Below, piece by piece: positions 58,236 to 64,000 of a stretch of 64,000 nt of DNA. Numbering within the stretch: the stretch's first letter is position 1; the number at the start of each line of letters is the position of its first letter. Source of the stretch: Marinomonas profundimaris (GTDB lineage Bacteria > Pseudomonadota > Gammaproteobacteria > Pseudomonadales > Marinomonadaceae); assembly GCF_000508165.1 (NCBI RefSeq), contig NZ_AYOZ01000008.1, forward strand, positions 28,986 to 92,985. Reading direction: 5' to 3'. The position numbers and the translations under genes are program-made. Under the pieces are notes generated by a model that had not been told where the DNA came from, did no database searches, and saw only the letters and a program-made list of their open reading frames with translations.

Positions 58236-59504
58236 ATGAATCAACATGATTTGCTCAATGTAAGACACGCTTCAATAGGTGAAGCGAAAACCGCCATGGC
58301 CGACTTGCTAGAAAAGCGTTCTAGCAACTACTCACTTGATGCGGCACTGTATAACGACCCACACATGTTCAGAGTCGACATGGAAGAAGTCTTCCAAAAA
58401 GAATGGTTATTTGTTGGTATGACCAGTGAAATTCCGAAAAAAGGCGATTATTTCACCGTCGAAGTTGGGCAAAACCCTGTTTTATTGGTTCGTGATGCCG
58501 AAGGCAAGGTCAACGCTTTCCACAACACTTGTTCGCATCGTGGATCGGTTATTTGCAACGAGCACAGAGGAAAAGTGGCCAATCTCGTTTGCCCTTATCA
58601 CCAATGGACGTACGATTTAAAAGGCAACCTATTGTTTGCTGGCACCGAAATGAACAAAGACTTCGACCTCAAGCAACACGGCTTAAAACCGGCTTTTTGC
58701 AAAACCGGCGGTGGATTCATCTTTGTGTGTTTGGGAGAAAAACCACCCACCGACGAATTCGACGAATTTCTCGACACACTCGAAACCTACATGGAACCTT
58801 ACGACGTCGAAAATACCAAACTCGCCGTCGAATCCACCATGTACGAACGCGCCAACTGGAAACTGGTGCTAGAGAACAACCGAGAATGCTATCACTGCTC
58901 CGCCAGTCACCCAGAGCTGCTCAACACATTATTAGAATGGGATGACACCGAAGATCCGCGCGCGCCACAAGATTTCCATGACCATTACAACGCCCAAGCC
59001 GCTAAATGGGACGCCGAAGGCATTCCACACAAACACAAAAGCTTTGGTGCCGTACAGCGCAATCGTATTGTCCGTATGCCGCTGAAAAAAGGCACCAAAG
59101 TCATGACCATTGACGGCAGCGCCGCCTGTCAAAAAATGCTCGGCCGCATTAAAAATCACGAACTCGGCTCGATGCGTATTTTGCATTTACCCAACTCGTG
59201 GAACCACATGCAGTCCGACCACTTTATCGTCTTCCGCGTCCTGCCTGTTTCCGCTCAAGAAACTATTGTTACCACCAAATGGTTCGTGCACAAAGACGCA
59301 GTAGAAGGCGTCGATTACGACACAGAAAACCTGCGCAAAGTCTGGGACGCCACCAACGAGCAAGACAAAGTCCTTGGTGAACGCAACCAATTGGGCATCA
59401 ACTCAATTGGCTATCGCCCTGGGCCGTATTCAGAAACCTTTGAATTTGGTGTGATCAACTTTTTGAGTTGGTATTCAGATACGATATTGAGACATTTGAA
59501 GTAA
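58236..59504 (+). CDS. gbcA: Glycine betaine demethylase oxygenase subunit GbcA
   Basis: 422 residues from the ATG at 58236; an upstream in-frame TTG at 58215 is unlikely. The Rieske site is CSHRGSVICNEHRG and CPYHQWTYDLKG (about residues 95-130). The mononuclear iron site lies around NNRECYHCSASHPEL (near residue 215). The sequence follows GbcA of Pseudomonas, which removes one methyl group of glycine betaine to give dimethylglycine and formaldehyde. It works with GbcB, encoded divergently. Confidence 0.93.
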   Translation: MNQHDLLNVRHASIGEAKTAMADLLEKRSSNYSLDAALYNDPHMFRVDMEEVFQKEWLFVGMTSEIPKKGDYFTVEVGQNPVLLVRDAEGKVNAFHNTCSHRGSVICNEHRGKVANLVCPYHQWTYDLKGNLLFAGTEMNKDFDLKQHGLKPAFCKTGGGFIFVCLGEKPPTDEFDEFLDTLETYMEPYDVENTKLAVESTMYERANWKLVLENNRECYHCSASHPELLNTLLEWDDTEDPRAPQDFHDHYNAQAAKWDAEGIPHKHKSFGAVQRNRIVRMPLKKGTKVMTIDGSAACQKMLGRIKNHELGSMRILHLPNSWNHMQSDHFIVFRVLPVSAQETIVTTKWFVHKDAVEGVDYDTENLRKVWDATNEQDKVLGERNQLGINSIGYRPGPYSETFEFGVINFLSWYSDTILRHLK

Positions 59505-59543
59505 GGTCGTTTGCGCTTTACTACCAGATCAATAAGGACTTAG

Positions 59544-59575
59544 CCCTTTCCCCTTTTGTCTTTCAAGGGGAAGGG
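59544..59575. other. Hairpin between gbcA and pssA
   Basis: CCCTTTCCCCTT and AAGGGGAAGGG pair with one bulged base between convergent genes. There is no proper T-run, so terminator function is uncertain. Confidence 0.55.
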
Positions 59576-59606
59576 AAAAGGGAGTTATCTTGTCTGAATG
59601 AGATTC

Positions 59607-60944
59607 TTACAAGATCCGTTTGAGCAATCGATCGGCTCTTGTACGGATGATTTTTTTCAACAGGCGTTGAATTTTCACAGGATAATCCTGCAGTACGTCG
59701 ATTTCACTCGCCGTTTCGACTCGTTGTGTGTGTTTAAATATGTTGTCGAATTCAGCGGTAAATTTGGCTTCCAACAGCTTTTTCGGATCATCAATTAATA
59801 AGCCGTTTTCTAAATCAAGTCCCCATGCTCTCGGGTTAACATTATTGCCTGTTAGCAGCGTTGTACGACGGTCTACCCACAAACCTTTCAAGTGATAACT
59901 GTTGGCATCGTGCTTCCATAAATGAATCGACAAGCCACCAGACGCAATATAACGTTCATTCGCTCGGGCAAACTTACCAAGGTTCATTTCGTACAAATAA
60001 GGCAAACCACCAATCGCTTTAAACGGCTTATCCGGTGACAGATAAAAATCATTGGCCGTTTTGTCACCTACGACGATATGAACCTCCACACCACGGGCAA
60101 TCGCACGCTTTACTTCCCTCAACACCACTTTTGGGAAATTGAAGTAAGGCGTACACAAAACAATTTCTTCTTTCGCGTCTGCGAGCAAAGTAACAATTTG
60201 TTGATTAAGGCGATTCTGTCGCTTACCAATGCCGACCAACGGCGTAACCGCAACGTGATGATCATCCACACTTTCATGATCCACGTGATAAGCGGCGCAG
60301 CTCAATGAAAGACGAAACTTTCGAATCGCAGGCTTAAGTTCTTTGGTCGTTGGCACTTGAGCTTTAGAAAGATCATTGACCGCAAGGTTACGGATCATTT
60401 GTTCATAAACAAAGCGAACCATGCTGTCCGCCAAACCCTGATGCTGAATAACATGATAGCGGTCGAATCGGTAACGATCCTGATAATGCAGGTAAACATT
60501 GTTTAGACTCGCGCCCGTGTAAATCACCGTATCGTCGATGATAAACCCCTTCAGATGCAATACTCCGAACACTTCGCGATTACGAACAGGCACACCATAG
60601 ACGGGAATCGAATATTTATATTGGTCCGCAAACGCTTGATACATAGCGGCATTGCCTTGGGCTTTTTCCGCACCAATCAAACCACGTTGAGCACGATGCC
60701 AATCCACACAAATCGCAATATCCAAATCGGGATTACGCTGCTTTGCTTCATAAGCGGCGGTGAGCACTTCTCGCCCCGCCTCGTCGTCTTCAAGATACAG
60801 AGCGACTAAATAGATTCTTGAGGTCGCGTTGTTAATTGCCTCTAACAGATATTCACGAAAACGAATAGCGGATTGCAGAACATGAAATTGGTCTGGGTCA
60901 ATTGCAAAAGTGGGCAATGGGCCGAATGATTGTCTGATGGGCAT
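59607..60944 (-). CDS. pssA: CDP-diacylglycerol--serine O-phosphatidyltransferase (PLD family)
   Basis: 445 residues, close in length to Escherichia coli PssA (451). Two HKD-type phospholipase D motifs are present: HLKGFIIDDTVIYTGASLNN near residue 135 and YHLKGLWVDRRTTLLTGNN near residue 352. LYLEDDEAGREVLTAAYEAK and VDWHRAQRGLIGAEKA are further PssA signatures. It makes phosphatidylserine, the substrate of psd at 34942-35802. Confidence 0.96.
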   Translation of the reverse strand: MPIRQSFGPLPTFAIDPDQFHVLQSAIRFREYLLEAINNATSRIYLVALYLEDDEAGREVLTAAYEAKQRNPDLDIAICVDWHRAQRGLIGAEKAQGNAAMYQAFADQYKYSIPVYGVPVRNREVFGVLHLKGFIIDDTVIYTGASLNNVYLHYQDRYRFDRYHVIQHQGLADSMVRFVYEQMIRNLAVNDLSKAQVPTTKELKPAIRKFRLSLSCAAYHVDHESVDDHHVAVTPLVGIGKRQNRLNQQIVTLLADAKEEIVLCTPYFNFPKVVLREVKRAIARGVEVHIVVGDKTANDFYLSPDKPFKAIGGLPYLYEMNLGKFARANERYIASGGLSIHLWKHDANSYHLKGLWVDRRTTLLTGNNVNPRAWGLDLENGLLIDDPKKLLEAKFTAEFDNIFKHTQRVETASEIDVLQDYPVKIQRLLKKIIRTRADRLLKRIL

Positions 60945-61205
60945 AATTACGAAGTGCTACCTTTTTTTTGACTAACGACAGACTGTAACAAATTTGCAGA
61001 TTTTTATCTTATAAAAGAACCACTTCATACAACTATTTTAGAGATAAGAACAAAATCTAGCGACCTGTTCTTTTCCTTGATCCGGTTTACCGAGACACAC
61101 TTAACCGTGATTCAACGCTAGGCTGAAAACGCGGCTTCCATTGAAACGCACGGCACGCGATTTGAAATGACGCTTTGCGTCTTCATCAGAAATAGGAAAA
61201 GAAAC

Positions 61206-62159
61206 CTAAACAATCACCTCTTCCACATCCGGATTATTCTTTAAATATGCCGTCCATGAAGATTCGACCGCAGTCACTTCGCGTTCAATCCATTGTTTAA
61301 AGGCTTTCACTTTTTTGTATTTGAAATGCGGCGAAGGGGCAACGAGGTAAAAATCGTATTGAGACTTCATATAAATGGGCAATGGACAGATCAACTGCCC
61401 CTTCTCTATCAGCTCGTAAACCAAGCCATAACGCATCATCGCCAGGCCCTGTTGAGACAACAAGGCTTCGACCAAAGACGTCGAATCCGCCACATGCAAA
61501 TGCGACTTCATCGGCATATCGTACAGGTCTAAAAACCGCTGCAACACTGGCCATACATGCTGCACGTCAGGGCCCGTATCGGTAATGATTGGAATGTTCG
61601 TTAACTGCGCTTTCACCGGTTCATTCGTATTGATCAAAGAAGGATGGCAAACAAGCACCAAATATTCTTTTAATAAAAATTGCGACTGCAAACCCGCGTA
61701 TTTACCTCGTCCTAATCGAATACACAAATCCAAATCACTGTCCGTAAAGGTCGACAAACCAACACTCGGACTGAGGCGAAGGTTTATGTCAGGCTCCTGC
61801 GCTTGAAACTTACCCAAACGCGACACCAACCAACGGCTCGAGAACGACGGCACAGAACTGATTACCAACGTGTTTGGGTTAGGGTCTTCCGTCACGCCTT
61901 TGACGCCGTCTTCTAATAAGGCAAACGCCTTCTTCACGTACTCAAACAAATATTCCCCTTCCGACGTCAACACCACTTGGCGAGTCTGTCGCTCAAACAG
62001 CTCCACTCCTAGCGATTGCTCCAAGGTTTTAATCTGCTGACTCACCGCCGCTTGCGTCACAAAAAGAGACTCCGCCGCCAGTTTGAAACTTAGACTTTGC
62101 GCAGCGTACCGAAATGCTTGCAGCGATTTGAGTGGCGGTAAAGCTCGATTGGAAGACAT
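61206..62159 (-). CDS. LysR-family transcriptional regulator (GcvA-like)
   Basis: 317 residues from the ATG at 62159 (MSSNRALPPLKSLQAFRYAA), with AAAGG upstream. The helix-turn-helix is SFKLAAESLFVTQAAVSQQI (about residues 24-43), followed by LEQSLGVELFERQTRQVVLT. The substrate-binding domain has the SVGLSTFTDSDLDLCIRLG segment of the GcvA subgroup. Its target is unknown; it is divergent from the DUF1127 gene at 62288. Confidence 0.92.
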   Translation of the reverse strand: MSSNRALPPLKSLQAFRYAAQSLSFKLAAESLFVTQAAVSQQIKTLEQSLGVELFERQTRQVVLTSEGEYLFEYVKKAFALLEDGVKGVTEDPNPNTLVISSVPSFSSRWLVSRLGKFQAQEPDINLRLSPSVGLSTFTDSDLDLCIRLGRGKYAGLQSQFLLKEYLVLVCHPSLINTNEPVKAQLTNIPIITDTGPDVQHVWPVLQRFLDLYDMPMKSHLHVADSTSLVEALLSQQGLAMMRYGLVYELIEKGQLICPLPIYMKSQYDFYLVAPSPHFKYKKVKAFKQWIEREVTAVESSWTAYLKNNPDVEEVIV

Positions 62160-62287
62160 TAACAGCACCTTTTATAAGTAAGATTTTCTTAACTATAAAG
62201 CACTTTTTCTCGTTTGTCGCACCGCAATTAAAAGTCGATTATTCATCTACAGAGTATCAAAAGCAGACCAACACAAGGAGTAACACC

Positions 62288-62530
62288 ATGAAAAACTGCA
62301 CATCAGAAACTTTAAGCAACAACCCATGCCACCAAATAGACATAAGCCAATGCGGCAAAGCCACATTAGATAATCTAAAAGAAAAGCCATGGAAAACGAT
62401 TATCAAAAAAATCGCTCATAACTGGCGTACTAGAAGTAAATTGAGCCGCCTAAACGACGCCCAACTGAAAGACCTCGGCATCACCGCAGCGGATGTGGAT
62501 CACGAAGTGAGAAAACCAGTTTGGAAATGA
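62288..62530 (+). CDS. DUF1127 domain small protein
   Basis: 80 residues from the ATG at 62288, preceded by AAGGAG. The C-terminal part WRTRSKLSRLNDAQLKDLGI (about residues 44-63) is the DUF1127 (YjiS-like) motif. Short DUF1127 proteins bind RNA and influence phosphate and carbon metabolism in alphaproteobacteria; here the role is unknown. It is divergent from the LysR gene, a common arrangement that suggests regulation by it. Confidence 0.88.
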   Translation: MKNCTSETLSNNPCHQIDISQCGKATLDNLKEKPWKTIIKKIAHNWRTRSKLSRLNDAQLKDLGITAADVDHEVRKPVWK

Positions 62531-62671
62531 TGGACCACTACCAACAAGGGCGCTGGATGATAGAGCGCTCTTGTTGCAGGGTTGTGGTTTCTTGTATTTT
62601 AACACCTTGCTCACCGGAAAATTGGGAGCGTAGCGAGTAATTTTTCCGAGTGCAGCAACTTATTAGATTCA

Positions 62672-63971
62672 CTACCAATCATCAGTGATTCCTTTTTCTC
62701 TCTTTTGCAATGCATCTTGGAAAGCTTTCAATGCTTCTTGTGCTTCGGAATCGAGCTTAGCCTCGTCAAGATTCCGTATTTTTTCTTGGATTGGTGCAAT
62801 CTCTAGAAAGTTTTCAATATTTTCAAGTTTGATATAGGTCGTAATTTTTACTACGTAATCACCCATGGCCTGAGAAGATGATTTACCTACAAATTTTTTC
62901 AATATAGTTATACAGCCTTCGGCAGTTTGGGTCTGAAGTTTCAACCAATCTATAACTTTGTTCTCATCACCCCAGCGCTTCCACCTATACAAAAAGGAAA
63001 CCAAGTGCTCATGAGAAAGTAGTTCGGAGGGCGAATTTTCAGACATTTCATCCAATTTTTTTACAAATTCTGCTTTAAGCTGTTCAAATTCTCCATCTTG
63101 TAGAATTTGGTCCGCATCCGACTTTTCTCTCCGATTGTCATCACCTTGCAGTATATGTTCGACAATAGATATCCCGTTCGATGCTTTGAAGCATTCTAGC
63201 AACAGCCTCCCTCTTTCTTCTAAATCATCAATGCGTCGTAGAAACCATACAGCAAGTCTCACAGCATGCGTATTAGAGCTAAACATCGTAAACCCTGTTG
63301 ATTCATGATCGACGTAGTCACCAAAATCTAAAATCCCCTTAATATAAGCCCGCCCATTCTCTAACGGAATTTCATCTGTAAATGATTCAAACTGTGAAAG
63401 AGCATTTTTTAGAATGCCACGTTCTTTAAGGGACAAGATAAATGAAGAAAATCTATCAGAATCGGCAGTTAGACTAAGCATTTCCTGTAGGTCTGAGTTA
63501 GAAAGCTCGCCACTTGGAATGGAAAATTGGAAGTATTTGTCAAAATTAGAGGGGTGGCAAACACGCATCTCCCTTAACCATGTTCTGGCAAAATCTCCAG
63601 AATAGTGCGTCCCTCCTAGAGCCCATTCAATTGTTGGAAATAGCTGCTCTACCATTTCTTTTACGACCTCTCGTTTATCAGGGGTTGCTTTATCCAAGAT
63701 GCCATTAATTAAAGCAGCTGTAGAATCCTCACTTCTCCCATATCTATCCGAGCCATTTTTGGTGAATATTTCTTTCGAGCGTGCGATTTCCTTATATACA
63801 TCTGGCTCAAACACTCTTAGACACTCAATCGCAATTAGATCTACAGGATTGACTTCAAAAACACTTTTACCTTTAAGTAATGTAAAGTGGAATGATAAAG
63901 TTGAGGTATATCTATAGACGCTTCTCAAATTGTCAAAGTATGCGTTCAGGGAGCCATGAAATATGTTTCCC
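62672..63971 (-). pseudogene. KAP-type P-loop NTPase, 5' end lost
   Basis: A minus-strand frame open from the presumed insertion boundary at 63971 down to the stop at 62672, about 432 codons. The segment NLRSVYRYTSTLSFHFTLLK and then VNPVDLIAIECLRVFEPDVY matches the part of KAP family NTPases that follows the ATPase core. The Walker motifs are missing because the 5' half lies beyond the boundary. No credible start codon is present; the apparent first codon at 63928 is TTG. The C-terminal region is helical. KAP NTPases occur in membrane-linked and anti-phage systems. If the insertion call is wrong, the gene may continue past the window. Confidence 0.65.
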
Positions 63972-64000
63972 TGTAGTGGTCAAGTAAAACTGGCCACCGC
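63972..64000. mobile_element. Probable insertion sequence end (IS3-like)
   Basis: The last 29 bases begin TGTAGTGGTCAAGTAAAACT and continue to the window edge. This resembles terminal inverted repeats I recall from IS3-family elements. The KAP reading frame ends in a TGA just inside this sequence, as expected if it were inserted. Only the end is visible, so the family is tentative. Confidence 0.5.

Overview
The window is chromosome of a marine gammaproteobacterium of the Oceanospirillales, most likely a Marinomonas or close relative. The evidence is the gene content and order: the dcw cell-wall cluster next to rnpB and a Cpx-type two-component system, the tsaE-amiB-mutL-miaA-hfq-hflX-hflK-hflC-hisZ-purA block, a DUF2986 protein, and a glycine betaine demethylase locus of the Pseudomonas/Marinomonas type. 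The genus is an inference; the sequence alone does not prove it.

Layout. (1) 1-6218: the start of the division and cell-wall cluster on the minus strand (mraZ, rsmH, ftsL, ftsI, murE, murF cut by the window edge), with three 10-bp-spaced MraZ boxes at the front. (2) 6435-14985: an integrated element of about 8.4 kb sitting inside rnpB. (3) 14811-15160: rnpB, the RNase P RNA gene, rebuilt as a host/element hybrid, then cpxA and cpxR. (4) 17450-28902: purA, hisZ, hflC, hflK, hflX, hfq, miaA, mutL, amidase and tsaE, all minus. (5) 29046-41342: a TauE-type exporter, orn, rsgA, motA/motB, an HDOD protein, psd, then secF, secD, yajC, tgt and queA. (6) 41501-48933: tRNA-Leu(CAA), a DUF2986 protein, an XRE regulator divergent from an amino-acid symporter/aspartase/asparaginase operon, and small metabolic genes. 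(7) 49038-55219: GtrA, pirin, and a two-component system divergent from a lipid-linked sugar transferase pair (GtrB and ArnT type). (8) 55341-59504: gbdR, gbcB and gbcA for glycine betaine demethylation. (9) 59607-64000: pssA, a LysR regulator, a DUF1127 protein, and a KAP-type NTPase gene cut off by what looks like an insertion sequence end.

The most unusual region is the element in rnpB. A tyrosine integrase lies directly downstream of rnpB on the same strand. The displaced 3' end of the host rnpB survives at 6435-6609, and the contiguous rnpB now carries a 3' part supplied by the element. The two copies share an exact 58-bp core and differ at eight positions outside it. Six of the eight lie in one hairpin arm that pairs fully in the displaced copy but poorly in the contiguous one. 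The element carries a protein with the three polymerase motifs of single-subunit (family A/T7-like) polymerases, an RNase HI-fold protein that has lost two of its four catalytic acids, a serine recombinase, long direct repeats upstream of the polymerase gene, a pair of 38-nt hairpins with compensating stem changes, matched recombinase-arm-like sites at both ends, and a decayed second copy of its left end that suggests stepwise accretion. I infer a small self-replicating or replication-assisted integrative element, possibly undescribed. This rests on motif reading only and has not been tested by a database search.
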